From Comamonadaceae bacterium (GTDB lineage: Bacteria > Pseudomonadota > Gammaproteobacteria > Burkholderiales > Burkholderiaceae_C): DNA of 64,000 bases. The notes beneath the pieces are model-generated. The model saw nothing but the letters and a program-made list of their open reading frames with translations, searched no databases and was not told the origin of the DNA. Location: positions 124,001-188,000 of the forward strand of contig CANFOS010000004.1 of assembly GCA_947448735.1 (NCBI GenBank), read 5' to 3'. This document shows, piece by piece, positions 40,457 to 50,083 of this stretch (position 1 is its first letter; the number at the start of each line of letters is the position of its first letter). Both the position numbers and the translations under genes were made by a program.

Positions 40457-41341
40457 ATGAAACGCATCTTTTTATTTGTCATGACCAACCTGGCCGTTGT
40501 GCTGGTTCTGGGCCTGGTCGCCAACCTGCTGGGCGTGAACCGCTTTTTGACGGCCAACGGGCTGAACCTGGGCGCGCTGCTGGGTTATGCACTCATCATG
40601 GGCTTTGGCGGCGCGATTATTTCGCTGCTGATCAGCAAGCCTGTGGCCAAGTGGAGCTCTGGCGTGCGCGTGATCAACAACCCGCAAAACGCCGACGAAG
40701 CCTGGATTGTGGACACGGTCAAAAAATTCGCTGACAAGGCGCAAATCGGCATGCCTGAAGTCGGTATTTTTGATGGCGAACCCAATGCCTTTGCCACTGG
40801 CGCCTTCAAGAACTCCGCGTTGGTGGCGGTGTCTACCGGCTTGCTGCAAGGCATGACACGTGAAGAAATTGAGGCTGTGATTGGCCACGAGGTCGCCCAC
40901 ATCGCCAACGGCGACATGGTGACGATGACGCTGATTCAGGGCGTGATGAACACCTTTGTCGTCTTCCTCAGCCGCGTCATCGGTTATGCGGTTGACAGCT
41001 TTCTGCGCAAGGGCAGTGACAACAACTCTGGTCCGGGCATCGGTTACTGGGTGACCACCATCGTGCTCGACATCGTGCTGGGCTTTGCTGCTGCGATGGT
41101 CGTGGCCTGGTTTTCGCGCCACCGCGAATTCAGGGCGGATGCAGGCGCGGCGCAGCTGATGGGCAGAACCCAACCCATGATGAATGCGCTGGCCCGTCTG
41201 GGCGGCATGGTGCCTGGTGAGTTGCCCAAGTCGGTGGCGGCGATGGGTATCACCGGCGGCATTGGCAAGCTGTTCTCAACCCATCCGCCGATTGAAGAGC
41301 GCATTGCCGCTCTGCAAAATGCGCAACCTGGACGTGTCTGA
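40457..41341 (+). CDS. htpX: Protease HtpX
   Basis: [40 protein letters not shown]. Confidence 0.95.
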   Translation: MKRIFLFVMTNLAVVLVLGLVANLLGVNRFLTANGLNLGALLGYALIMGFGGAIISLLISKPVAKWSSGVRVINNPQNADEAWIVDTVKKFADKAQIGMPEVGIFDGEPNAFATGAFKNSALVAVSTGLLQGMTREEIEAVIGHEVAHIANGDMVTMTLIQGVMNTFVVFLSRVIGYAVDSFLRKGSDNNSGPGIGYWVTTIVLDIVLGFAAAMVVAWFSRHREFRADAGAAQLMGRTQPMMNALARLGGMVPGELPKSVAAMGITGGIGKLFSTHPPIEERIAALQNAQPGRV

Positions 41342-41355
41342 TGAGGTGTAGGCAT

Positions 41356-41404
41356 GCTCCTGAATCAGGAGCTGCTCGTATAGGTAAATATTGGTCTTGA
41401 CGCC
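41356..41404 (+). repeat. Family A dispersed repeat copy
   Basis: gctcctgaatcaggagctgctcgtataggtaaatattggtcttgacgcc; 5' hairpin GCTCCTGAATCAGGAGC is a perfect palindrome. Confidence 0.75.
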
Positions 41405-41440
41405 AATTTGATACCCAAAAAGGCCTTTTCAGGCCTTTTT

Positions 41441-42163
41441 TTACGCCGAAACGTCTGTCGAGTGACTGTTTTTGGCGGCTTCTTCTGACCGCACTCTGGC
41501 CAGCACACTGCTGACCAGCTTCAAGTCCATGCCGTACATGTCGGCAAACTCTGCTTCGGTTTTGCCGCTGGCTTTGAAGGTTGTCATCAGCGCTTCGCGC
41601 TTGGCGGCCTCGGCCTTCAGCTCGGCCATGGCGTCGTCCAGCAGCGCATTGGTCGCCTCGTCCTGAACCCGCACCCGTGCGGCGTAATCGTCCAGCGCCA
41701 GGCCTGAGTTTTCAATGGCCTGCTTGAGCAGCCTGCGCAGGCGGGGACGCAAGTCGTCTTTGGAGCGGGCTTGCCGCCGGCGAAAGACCTCCAGAATCGC
41801 GTGATGCACATGCTCGGGTGCCACAGGTTCGACCGCTACGCCGTCCAGGTCATGCCGCGCCAGTCCGGCGGCGACGCATTCGAGGTAACGGGTCGACCGG
41901 GCGTGCTGGCCCATCGCCAGCTTGAGCTCGTCTTTCTTGAACACCTCCGGATGGCGTGCCATCAGGTCATGAAAAACACCCAGCTTGAGCGGCAAAAAAG
42001 TCGCACCAAACAGCTTGGGGTGCAGCTCAAACAGCTTTTCCAGCACCGGGTTCACCTCTCTTGCCCGGCGCAAAGCGTGTTGTTTGGGTGTTGGCTCGGC
42101 AGGCACGGCGCTGGCGCTGGCGTCAAGCATCTGTTCAGGGACGGTATTTTGCATGGCCTGCAT
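41441..42163 (-). CDS. ProQ/FinO-family RNA chaperone
   Basis: LEKLFELHPKLFGATFLPLKLGVFHDLMARHPEVFKKDELKLAMGQHARSTRYLECVAAG. Confidence 0.88.
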   Translation of the reverse strand: MQAMQNTVPEQMLDASASAVPAEPTPKQHALRRAREVNPVLEKLFELHPKLFGATFLPLKLGVFHDLMARHPEVFKKDELKLAMGQHARSTRYLECVAAGLARHDLDGVAVEPVAPEHVHHAILEVFRRRQARSKDDLRPRLRRLLKQAIENSGLALDDYAARVRVQDEATNALLDDAMAELKAEAAKREALMTTFKASGKTEAEFADMYGMDLKLVSSVLARVRSEEAAKNSHSTDVSA

Positions 42164-43785
42164 TATCGCGGCTTGGCAATATGCAATGCCACAGCCTCGG
42201 CCACTTCAATGCCGTCGACGCCAGCCGACAAAATACCACCCGCATAACTGGCGCCTTCACCAGCCGGGTACAGGCCCTTGACGTTCAAGCTTTGAAAGTC
42301 GTCGCCACGGGTGATTTTGACGGGTGACGAGGTACGGGTCTCAACGCCGGTCAGCACAGCGTCATGCATGTCAAAACCGCGAATCTTTTTGCCGAACACG
42401 GGCAGCGCCTCGCGCATGGCAGCAATGGCGTAAGCGGGCAGGGCGCCGTGTAAATCGCCCAACAACACGCCCGGTTTGTAAGACGGCTCCACGCTGCCGA
42501 GCTGGGTGGACGGCTTGCCGGCAACAAAGTCGCCGACCAACTGGCCCGGTGCCTGGTAGTTGCTGCCGCCCAGGGCGTAGGCATGGGTCTCCAACTGGCG
42601 TTGAAATTCAATGCCAGCCAGCGGGCTGCCGGGGTAGTCAGCCGGCGATATGCCCACCACAATGCCGGCATTGGCGTTGCGCTCGTTGCGCGAGTACTGG
42701 CTCATGCCGTTGGTCACCACCCGGCCTGGCTCCGATGTGGCGGCCACCACTGTGCCGCCGGGGCACATGCAAAAGCTGTAAACGCTGCGACCATTGGCTG
42801 CATGGTGCACCAGCTTGTAATCGGCCGCGCCCAGCAGCGGGTGGCCGGCATGCTGGCCAAGCCGCGCGCGGTCAATCACGCCTTGCGGGTGCTCAATGCG
42901 AAAGCCGATGGAAAACGGTTTGGCCTCCATGTACACGCCGCGCTGGTGCAACATGGCCACCGTGTCGCGCGAGCTGTGACCAAGTGCCAGCACAACGTGG
43001 TCTGCGCGCATGTCGTATTGCGTGCTGTCATTCAGGTTTTGCACCGTCAGCCCGCGAATGCAGCCGTTTTCAATCAGCACATCACTGACACGCTGCTCAA
43101 ATCGCACCTCACCACCGAGCGCGATGATTTGCTCACGCATGTGCTCGACCACCTTGACCAGTTTGAAGGTACCAATGTGCGGCTTGCTGACCAGCAAAAT
43201 CTCGGGCGGTGCGCCGGCTTTGACGAATTCCATCATGACCTTGCGTCCCAGGTGCCGTGGGTCCTTGATCTGGCTCCACAACTTGCCGTCCGAAAACGTG
43301 CCGGCACCGCCCTCGCCAAATTGCACGTTCGATTCCGGGTTCAAGGTACTTTTGCGCCACAGTCCCCAGGTGTCTTGCGTGCGTTCACGCACTTTTTTGC
43401 CACGCTCCAGCACGATCGGCTTGAAGCCCATTTGCGCCAACAGCAGCGCTGCAAAAATACCGCAGGGGCCAAAGCCGATGACAACCGGTCTCAATGCGGG
43501 CGCTGCATTGAGTTGCACCACCGGGTAGTAGTTCTGGTCGGGCGTGGGGCGAATGTGCGGATGCGTTTCAAACCGTTTGAGCAGCGGCGCTTCGAGCGAG
43601 GCGGCCAGCTCTACATCACAGATGTACACCAGCAGCAGCTTTTGCTTGCGCGCGTCGTAACTGCGTTTGTAGACGGTGTGGCTGATGAGATCGCTAGGGG
43701 CGATACCCAGCGTTTTGACGATCAGCGCAGGCAGCGCCTGCTCGTCGTGGTCAAGCGGCAGCTTGAGTTCAGTGATGCGGATCAT
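42163..43785 (-). CDS. NAD(P)/FAD-dependent oxidoreductase
   Basis: VVIGFGPCGIFAALLLAQMGFKPIVLERGKKVRERTQDTWGLWRKSTLNPESNVQFGEGGAGTFSDGKLWSQIKD; TAATG overlap with the proQ-like gene. Confidence 0.9.
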   Translation of the reverse strand: MIRITELKLPLDHDEQALPALIVKTLGIAPSDLISHTVYKRSYDARKQKLLLVYICDVELAASLEAPLLKRFETHPHIRPTPDQNYYPVVQLNAAPALRPVVIGFGPCGIFAALLLAQMGFKPIVLERGKKVRERTQDTWGLWRKSTLNPESNVQFGEGGAGTFSDGKLWSQIKDPRHLGRKVMMEFVKAGAPPEILLVSKPHIGTFKLVKVVEHMREQIIALGGEVRFEQRVSDVLIENGCIRGLTVQNLNDSTQYDMRADHVVLALGHSSRDTVAMLHQRGVYMEAKPFSIGFRIEHPQGVIDRARLGQHAGHPLLGAADYKLVHHAANGRSVYSFCMCPGGTVVAATSEPGRVVTNGMSQYSRNERNANAGIVVGISPADYPGSPLAGIEFQRQLETHAYALGGSNYQAPGQLVGDFVAGKPSTQLGSVEPSYKPGVLLGDLHGALPAYAIAAMREALPVFGKKIRGFDMHDAVLTGVETRTSSPVKITRGDDFQSLNVKGLYPAGEGASYAGGILSAGVDGIEVAEAVALHIAKPR

Positions 43786-43850
43786 GGCAACTTTCGAGGA
43801 TCTGTTTTTCGGATCAGGATGCCATTTTAAGTTGCGCCGATAATCACGCC

Positions 43851-44232
43851 GTGAAGCACGCCAGACCGCCGCTGGTGCAACTCGAGCAATTTGCAAGGGA
43901 CAGCAACGAAAGTTGTTGTGGGGGAAACCCCGCACTGGAGGAACGTCCGGACTGCACAGGACAGCGTAGGAGGTAACACCTCTCCACCGTGAGGTGAGGA
44001 TCAGAGCAACAGAGACGAGTCGGCTTGTCAGGGAAACTTGAAAAGCCGGGTGAAACGGGCAATCTCTACGCGCAGCAATACCAAATAGGCCAGCATTGAG
44101 GCGGTTCGCTGAGCTGGCGGGTAGGTAGCACCGAGCCGGGTAGGCGACTCCCGGCCCAGATTAATGGCGGTCACACTGCGGCGTTGAAAAACGCCTCAGC
44201 GCACAAAATCCGGCTTATCGGCGGGCTTCACA
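43851..44232 (+). ncRNA. rnpB: RNase P RNA, bacterial type A
   Basis: Conserved ggaggaacgtccggactgcacaggacag, gcgggtaggtagcaccgagccgggtaggcgactcccggcccag, aaaatccggcttatcggc; ends pair gtgaagc / gcttcac. Confidence 0.93.
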
Positions 44233-45916
44233 CTTTTATTTTTTCTGACTGGGGCGTCGATTGAATTCGCTCCACATGCGCCAGCAATGAACGCTTGGCC
44301 ACCGGCCAGATGCGCTGGTCCACATCGTCGTAGGCCAGCGGCACCCAGTCATCCAGCGTGCCATCAGGCAGCGCTTGCATCACACCAATGATTTTGGCTT
44401 CGCGTTTCAGGCGATGCGCCTTCAGTTGTGCGATCGCAGTTTTGGCCTGGCCAATCACATAGCCGTGGGCGGGCAGGATGAAGTCGATCGCGTTTTCATC
44501 GCAGGCCTGGCTCAGCAAGTCCAGAGAATCCAGGTAGGCGTTCATGTTGCCATCTGGCGGATTGATGACCGTGGTGCTGCCGTTCAGAATATGGTCGCCA
44601 CTGAACAGCAGGCCGTCTTCCAGCAAAACCAGACACAGGTGGTTGGCCGCATGGCCTGGGGTGAATAACACCTTCAAGGTGTGACTATTTTCGCTGCTTT
44701 CAGCTGTCAAATCGGGCTTTTGGCCTTGAGATACGTGGGTGAGAAGCTCATTATTCGATAGCGTCCAGTCTGGTGTGAAGGCGCTGTCTGCACGCGCGGT
44801 GTCGGCCGATGGCAAGCCTGCGATCAGCGGCCGCTTGCCTGCCGCCTCGCACAGCGCTTGCAATGGCCGCGCACCGGGCGAATGGTCGGGGTGTGAGTGG
44901 GTGCACACAATCAGGCGGATGTCGCCGCCAGCGGCCTGATAGAGCCTTTGCAGATGGTCGGCATCGGCCGGACCAGGGTCGATGGCGATATAGCCGGACA
45001 GCGCATCGCCCACCAGATAGCTGTTGGTGCCGGGCCCGGTCATCACGCCGGGGTTGGGGGCGGTCAGCCGCATGAGGTTCTTGAGCAGCTTGACGGGCGT
45101 ATCGCTTTGCCAGTCCAGCGTGTGCACGATCTGCCCGTCCGGGCTGGTCAGTTCCAGCTCACCGAAGGGCGATTCATGCTCCATGTAGCGTGCCGTCTGG
45201 CCTTTCAGAAAGCCGGCGCGCGGACAGGATGTCCACAGCGGCTTTTCACCTTTGCAAGCATTTAAAACGGCGTCCACGCTGGCGTAGTGTTGCAAGCGCT
45301 CCAGCGTGCGAATGGTCGGAAAGATGATGAAAAAGTTGCCTGCTGCGTGCTTGGCAAGCGCATCGCCTGGGCGTATCCATTCGGGCTCGAATTGCTCGGA
45401 CTCGTCAGCCACAGGCTCTTGGCCTTCTGGCATGCGGGCGACCAGAAACGGCACGTCAAAGCGCCGCGGCAGGTCACGGTCGGTGATCCAATGGGCGAGC
45501 ACAAAAACGTCAGCGCCTGCCAAGGTCAAGCCGCGCGCCTGGCACTGCGCGGCAAACGGCGCTTTTCGGTCCAATGCGGCAATGTCGGCGGTGGTGACGT
45601 GGCCTCCATCGGCATGGCGCGCCAGCAGCACGCCAAGTTCTTCAAAGCTTTCCCGAATGGCGGCCACGGCTTGCGTCAGGTGCAGGTCACTTTGGGTCGG
45701 CCTGCGGGTGGATTGGCGGTGTGCCGCACTGTCTGCGGCATCAATGCCGCCGCCTGGAAACACGTAAGCGCCCGGCGCAAAGCTGGCTGTCATGGAACGG
45801 CGCGTCATCAGCACTTCGATGCCGTGCTTGCCATCGCGCAGCAGCAAAACGGTGGCGGCGGGGCGCAGCGCTACGGGTTCTCGCGTAGGCTGGAGCAGTT
45901 GATTTGGTCTTACCAT
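44228..45916 (-). CDS. NUDIX-like + metallo-beta-lactamase fold two-domain hydrolase
   Basis: N-terminal ALRPAATVLLLRDGKHGIEVLMTRRS...YVFPGGGID; C-terminal CTHSHPDHSPGARPL, VLFTPGHAANHLCL, SGDHILNGSTTVINPPDGNM. Confidence 0.88.
   Translation of the reverse strand: MVRPNQLLQPTREPVALRPAATVLLLRDGKHGIEVLMTRRSMTASFAPGAYVFPGGGIDAADSAAHRQSTRRPTQSDLHLTQAVAAIRESFEELGVLLARHADGGHVTTADIAALDRKAPFAAQCQARGLTLAGADVFVLAHWITDRDLPRRFDVPFLVARMPEGQEPVADESEQFEPEWIRPGDALAKHAAGNFFIIFPTIRTLERLQHYASVDAVLNACKGEKPLWTSCPRAGFLKGQTARYMEHESPFGELELTSPDGQIVHTLDWQSDTPVKLLKNLMRLTAPNPGVMTGPGTNSYLVGDALSGYIAIDPGPADADHLQRLYQAAGGDIRLIVCTHSHPDHSPGARPLQALCEAAGKRPLIAGLPSADTARADSAFTPDWTLSNNELLTHVSQGQKPDLTAESSENSHTLKVLFTPGHAANHLCLVLLEDGLLFSGDHILNGSTTVINPPDGNMNAYLDSLDLLSQACDENAIDFILPAHGYVIGQAKTAIAQLKAHRLKREAKIIGVMQALPDGTLDDWVPLAYDDVDQRIWPVAKRSLLAHVERIQSTPQSEKIKV
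44684..44725 (+). repeat. Possible degenerate family A repeat inside the NUDIX-MBL gene
   Basis: actattttcgctgctttcagctgtcaaatcgggcttttggcc; weak similarity only. Confidence 0.3.
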
Positions 45917-45942
45917 GCCATCATTTAATCACGGAGACGACC

Positions 45943-46926
45943 ATGTTGATGAAGCGCTTTTCTTTCTGGGCCTGCCTGCTGGGTACGACTGCCGTGTTGT
46001 CGACAACGGCCCTAGCGCAAACAACGCCCGCCTGGCCGGCACGCGGCCCGATCAAATTGGTGGCGGTGTTCCCGCCGGGCGGCTCGGTGGACCAGGTCGC
46101 GCGCATTTTGCAGGTGCCCCTGCAAACCGCCCTGGGCCAAACCGTGATTGTTGAAAACAAGGGCGGCGCATCTGGCTCCATCGGCGCTGCCGCAGTCGCC
46201 GCAGCCCCGGCAGACGGCTACACCTTCGCCGTGGTGTTTGATACCCACGGTGTCAACCCGGCGCTCATTCCCAACATGCCGTTTGACAGCAAAAAAGACT
46301 TGTCGCCCATCGTGCTGGTGGGCACATCACCGATGGTGCTGGCCACCTTTGCGGGCAGTGAGTACAAAACCTTTGCCGATGTGGTGGCTGCCGCCAAGGC
46401 CAAGAAGAACGTCAGCTACGGCAGCATTGGCTCGGGCAGCCTGGGCCATGTGGCCATGACGCTGCTGGGTAAAAACGGCGGCATCGACTGGGCGCACATC
46501 CCGTACAAAGGCGGTGGCCCGCTGATGAACGATGCCGTGGCTGGCCACGTCCCCTTGTCGATTGGCTCGGTGTTTGTGACCAAGCCGCACATTGACAGTG
46601 GCCGCATGCGCCCGCTGGTCGTGACCAGCAGCAAGCGCAGCCCCGACTTGCCCAATGTGCCCACGGTGGCCGAAAGTGGCTACCCCGGTTTTGAAGCCCC
46701 TGCCTGGTGGGCCGTGCTGGCCCCAGCCAAAACCCCGCCTGATATTTTGAAACGCATGAACGACGCGCTGAACACCGTTTTAAAAGCCCCGGACATCGCT
46801 AAAAAGCTTGATGCGCAGGGCATTGATGTGGTCGGTGGCACGCCCGAGGCAGCGCGCGTTTTCATTGACAAGCAAATGGACATCTGGGCCAAGGTGGTCA
46901 AGGACAACAACATCAAGGCGGACTGA
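45943..46926 (+). CDS. Bug/TctC-family substrate-binding protein
   Basis: WPARGPIKLVAVFPPGGSVDQVARILQ, VENKGGASGSIGAAAVAAAPADGYTF. Confidence 0.92.
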   Translation: MLMKRFSFWACLLGTTAVLSTTALAQTTPAWPARGPIKLVAVFPPGGSVDQVARILQVPLQTALGQTVIVENKGGASGSIGAAAVAAAPADGYTFAVVFDTHGVNPALIPNMPFDSKKDLSPIVLVGTSPMVLATFAGSEYKTFADVVAAAKAKKNVSYGSIGSGSLGHVAMTLLGKNGGIDWAHIPYKGGGPLMNDAVAGHVPLSIGSVFVTKPHIDSGRMRPLVVTSSKRSPDLPNVPTVAESGYPGFEAPAWWAVLAPAKTPPDILKRMNDALNTVLKAPDIAKKLDAQGIDVVGGTPEAARVFIDKQMDIWAKVVKDNNIKAD

Positions 46927-46940
46927 TGAACCGGCTACCT

Positions 46941-47288
46941 TCAACGCGCTGTCATAGCCTCCAGCTTGGCCAGGCATTCGTCAAGTAAATCGTCTGGTAC
47001 GGCTTCCAGTTTTTTACCAGCTCGAGCGGTCAGGTCAAGCACGCGGCATTGGCTGACCACGACCGCTCCTTGTGTGGCTGTACCGCTTCCCATCAAGGCG
47101 ACAGCCCAGCCAGCGACGCGGTCAAAGTTGCCACCCTGGGTGATGGGCGCTACCAAAGCGCGTCCGCCCTGGTTGAAGTCCTTGTTTGAGAGCACCAACA
47201 CCGGCCGGACGCCTCGTACTTCGCTGCCGATGGTTGGACTCAAAGAGATCATGAAAACGTCTCCTTGAAGTGCGCCTTTCGCGCGCAT
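46941..47288 (-). CDS. MazF/PemK/ChpB-like toxin
   Basis: GDVFMISLSPTIGSEVRGVRPVLVLSNKDFNQGGRALVAPITQGG; ATGA overlap with the antitoxin gene. Confidence 0.87.
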   Translation of the reverse strand: MRAKGALQGDVFMISLSPTIGSEVRGVRPVLVLSNKDFNQGGRALVAPITQGGNFDRVAGWAVALMGSGTATQGAVVVSQCRVLDLTARAGKKLEAVPDDLLDECLAKLEAMTAR

Positions 47289-47548
47289 CAAAAAGCCTCG
47301 TTACCCATGGGGGCCATATGTTCCCAAGCCACCAGGTCGTCTGGCATCGGCGCTTTCAGGTTGCACTGGGCATTGAGTTCAGCGGCGGAATACTTGCGCT
47401 TGCTCACTTTAGGCGTGAGCAATATCGAGCCATTCGGTGTTGTGCGCAAGGTCATCAGTTGCCCGGCGGCAAGGCCCAAGTCACGCATCAACGATGGTGG
47501 GAGCGTCAAGCCTGTAGAGTTGCCAAGTTTGCGAAGTTGAAGTTCCAT
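47288..47548 (-). CDS. AbrB/MazE/ChpS-like antitoxin
   Basis: MELQLRKLGNSTGLTLPPSLMRDLGLAAGQLMTLRTTPNGSILLTP. Confidence 0.87.
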   Translation of the reverse strand: MELQLRKLGNSTGLTLPPSLMRDLGLAAGQLMTLRTTPNGSILLTPKVSKRKYSAAELNAQCNLKAPMPDDLVAWEHMAPMGNEAF

Positions 47549-47775
47549 AAAGTCGAGTTTGAAATGTTGTCAACAGCTTGAACGTAAAAAACAATTGTCA
47601 AACATTGTATGACTTGGGCTCCGAAGATGTTGAGCGTCGCTTTTGAAGCTCCCAAAAATGAGCCCACCATTGGGTCCGCAGAAAGCGCTGCTTGAATGCC
47701 CTTTGTCGTGGCAGCACTGACTTCAACAGCGCACCTGTCGCTAGCTGTAACGCAGGCATCATTTCATTGCCATCT

Positions 47776-48321
47776 TCACACCTCTGGCGACACCCCCATC
47801 GCCACCAAAAACCGGGCCACCATGTTGTAGGTGGCAATGGCTGCGGTCAGCTCGACGATTTGCGTCGTGTCGAAATGCTGCTTGAGCTGCGCGAACACGT
47901 CGTCTGTGACTTTGACATCCAGCGTCATTTGTGCAGCGTACTGAACCACGATGCTTTCAACAGCACCCAGCGCTTGATGTGATGCGGCCAAACGCGCATC
48001 TGCCTTGCAAATTTGCTGCAAGGCATCGAGTTCAGCCTGGGTGCCGCCAGCCTTTAAAAAATCGGGTGCGTGGTGGTGGTATTCGTACGCTGCGCCTGTC
48101 AGCAGCGCAACGGTGCAGATGCCGAGCTCGCGCAGCTTCCAGCTGGTGGGCAGGTCGGTGCGCACGGCTTTGAGGTACACGTTCCAGCCGCGTGCCAGCG
48201 GTTCGCTCCAGAGCAGGGCTTTGTCGAGGTTGATCAGTTCGCCGCCGCGGCGTTTCAAAATGGCTTGCACCAGGTCGTCGGGTTGGGGCTTGGCGGTGGG
48301 GGTCCAGTCAGGGATGCGCAT
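47776..48321 (-). CDS. Carboxymuconolactone decarboxylase family protein
   Basis: LRELGICTVALLTGAAYEYHHHAPDFLKAGGTQAELDAL. Confidence 0.83.
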   Translation of the reverse strand: MRIPDWTPTAKPQPDDLVQAILKRRGGELINLDKALLWSEPLARGWNVYLKAVRTDLPTSWKLRELGICTVALLTGAAYEYHHHAPDFLKAGGTQAELDALQQICKADARLAASHQALGAVESIVVQYAAQMTLDVKVTDDVFAQLKQHFDTTQIVELTAAIATYNMVARFLVAMGVSPEV

Positions 48322-48373
48322 GGCTTGTCTTCATAAAGTGATTAAAACCATAGCGTAGCGCGATAATCCGGCC

Positions 48374-49255
48374 ATGAAAGTGAAATTCACAAAAATGCAG
48401 GGCGCGGGCAACGACTTTGTGGTGCTCGACGAGACACGAGGCCTGCTGGGTTTGACGTCTGCGCAGTACCGGTTTTTGGCCGACCGTCATCTCGGTGTGG
48501 GTGCTGACCAGATTTTGTCGGTGCGGCCTGCGCCAACGCCTGCGGTCGATTTTGCGTACGTCATTCACAATGCCGATGGTGGTGAAGTAGAGCATTGCGG
48601 CAACGGCGCGCGCTGCTTTGTGCGCTTTGCGCGTGAGCAGGGCTTGACCGACAAGTCGACGCTGCGGGTGCAAACCATGAACCGCGTTTTGACTCTGACC
48701 CTGCAAAGCGATGGCCGTGTGACAGTCGATATGGGCGCACCGGTATTCGACTTGGCCCAAGTGCCGTTTGATGCGGCGGGACTCACCCCGCAAACCATCC
48801 ATTCCTGGCAGAAATGGCCATTGAATGTGGCTTCAGCGCCCTCAATTCAAGCACCAGAAGCTCCTGTATTCATAGCAGTCTTGTCGATGGGAAACCCGCA
48901 TGCCGTGCTGCTGGTCGACGATGTCGAGACCGCGCCAGTGCGCGAGCTGGGCCCCCTGATTGAAGGCCACGCGCGCTTTGCCAAGCGCGTCAACGCTGGT
49001 TTCATGCAGATCGTCAATCGCCATACCGTCGGCCTGCGCGTCTACGAGCGCGGTGCGGGCGAGACGCTGGCGTGCGGCACCGGGGCTTGCGCGGCGGTGG
49101 TGGCCGGCATTCGCCTTGGGCTGCTGGGCAGCGTGGTCGATGTGCAAACGCGCGGCGGCGTGCTGACGATCGAGTGGTCTGGCAAGCTGGACGGGTCAGT
49201 CATGATGACGGGGCCCGCAACCACCGTTTTTGAGTCCGAGATTGACATTCCATAA
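48374..49255 (+). CDS. dapF: Diaminopimelate epimerase
   Basis: [65 protein letters not shown]. Confidence 0.96.
   Translation: MKVKFTKMQGAGNDFVVLDETRGLLGLTSAQYRFLADRHLGVGADQILSVRPAPTPAVDFAYVIHNADGGEVEHCGNGARCFVRFAREQGLTDKSTLRVQTMNRVLTLTLQSDGRVTVDMGAPVFDLAQVPFDAAGLTPQTIHSWQKWPLNVASAPSIQAPEAPVFIAVLSMGNPHAVLLVDDVETAPVRELGPLIEGHARFAKRVNAGFMQIVNRHTVGLRVYERGAGETLACGTGACAAVVAGIRLGLLGSVVDVQTRGGVLTIEWSGKLDGSVMMTGPATTVFESEIDIP
48829..48876 (-). repeat. Family A repeat copy inside dapF, antisense to the gene
   Basis: minus strand gctatgaatacaggagcttctggtgcttgaattgagggcgctgaagcc. Confidence 0.6.
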
Positions 49256-49257
49256 AT

Positions 49258-49350
49258 GACGCCCCCACGCTTGTCGCCTCGTGTGCCGCGCTGCCCCCCA
49301 ACGGGGCTGACCTTGCTAGGGGCGGCACTTCGCTGCGGTCGTTATATAGT
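49258..49350 (+). repeat. GC-rich intergenic repeat-like hairpin element
   Basis: gacgcccccacgcttgtcgcc...gccccccaacggggctgaccttgctaggggcggcacttcgctgcgg; nested gtgccgc/gcggcac and cccc/gggg stems. Confidence 0.5.
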
Positions 49351-49379
49351 TTCCCCAGCAAAACCATCACAATCCCACC

Positions 49380-50078
49380 ATGAACCCAACCGACCACAAC
49401 AACCCCATCACGGAAGACGACATCGCCAATTTTCTGGCCAATACGCCGGACTTTTTCGAGCGTCATGCCGAACTGCTTGCCACGGTGCAACTGTCCAGCG
49501 GGCACGGCAGCCGCGCGGTGAGCTTGCAGGAGCGTCAGGCAGAGCTGCTGCGTGACAAGATCAAAATCCTTGAAGCCAGGATGGTCGACATGATTCGCCA
49601 CGGGCAGGAAAACGTGGCCATTGCCGACAAGCTGCAGCGCTGCACGCGCAACCTGCTGCTCACGGCGCATGCAAGGGACTTGCCCGACACCATCGTGCAT
49701 GAGCTCAAGGGCCAGTTTGCTATTCCGCAGGCGGCCATCAAGCTCTGGCGGGTCAACGGCTTGTTCACCGACGAGCCGTTTGCCCACGGTGCGACCAGCG
49801 ATGCGCAGACCTTTGCGTCCTCACTCGGCGCGCCGTATTGCGGCATGAATTCAAGTTTTGAGGCGGCCAACTGGCTGCCTGACCCGGCCATGGCGATGTC
49901 GATCGCCATGATTCCACTGCGTGAGGATGGTGCGCAGGAAGCCTTTGGCATGCTGGTGATGGCCTCGACCGACCCGCAGCGCTTTCATGCTGCGATGGGC
50001 ACCGATTTCCTGGCGCAAATTGGCGACCTGGCCGGCGCGGCTTTGACCCGTTTGTTGCCGCAAGCCACCGCCGCTTAG
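49380..50078 (+). CDS. DUF484 family protein
   Basis: DIANFLANTPDFFERHAELLATVQL; between dapF and xerC as usual. Confidence 0.92.
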   Translation: MNPTDHNNPITEDDIANFLANTPDFFERHAELLATVQLSSGHGSRAVSLQERQAELLRDKIKILEARMVDMIRHGQENVAIADKLQRCTRNLLLTAHARDLPDTIVHELKGQFAIPQAAIKLWRVNGLFTDEPFAHGATSDAQTFASSLGAPYCGMNSSFEAANWLPDPAMAMSIAMIPLREDGAQEAFGMLVMASTDPQRFHAAMGTDFLAQIGDLAGAALTRLLPQATAA

Positions 50079-50083
50079 CCCCC

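Noticed and set aside
42583-43830. 415-aa plus-strand ORF
   Set aside because: Antisense to the well-supported FAD-dependent oxidoreductase; no recognisable domain; typical GC-rich shadow ORF.
43844-44062. 72-aa minus-strand ORF
   Set aside because: Overlaps the rnpB RNA gene; not a protein-coding signal.
47598-47837. 79-aa minus-strand ORF upstream of the TA module
   Set aside because: No recognisable domain and overlaps the 3' end of the CMD-family gene; more likely the TA promoter region.
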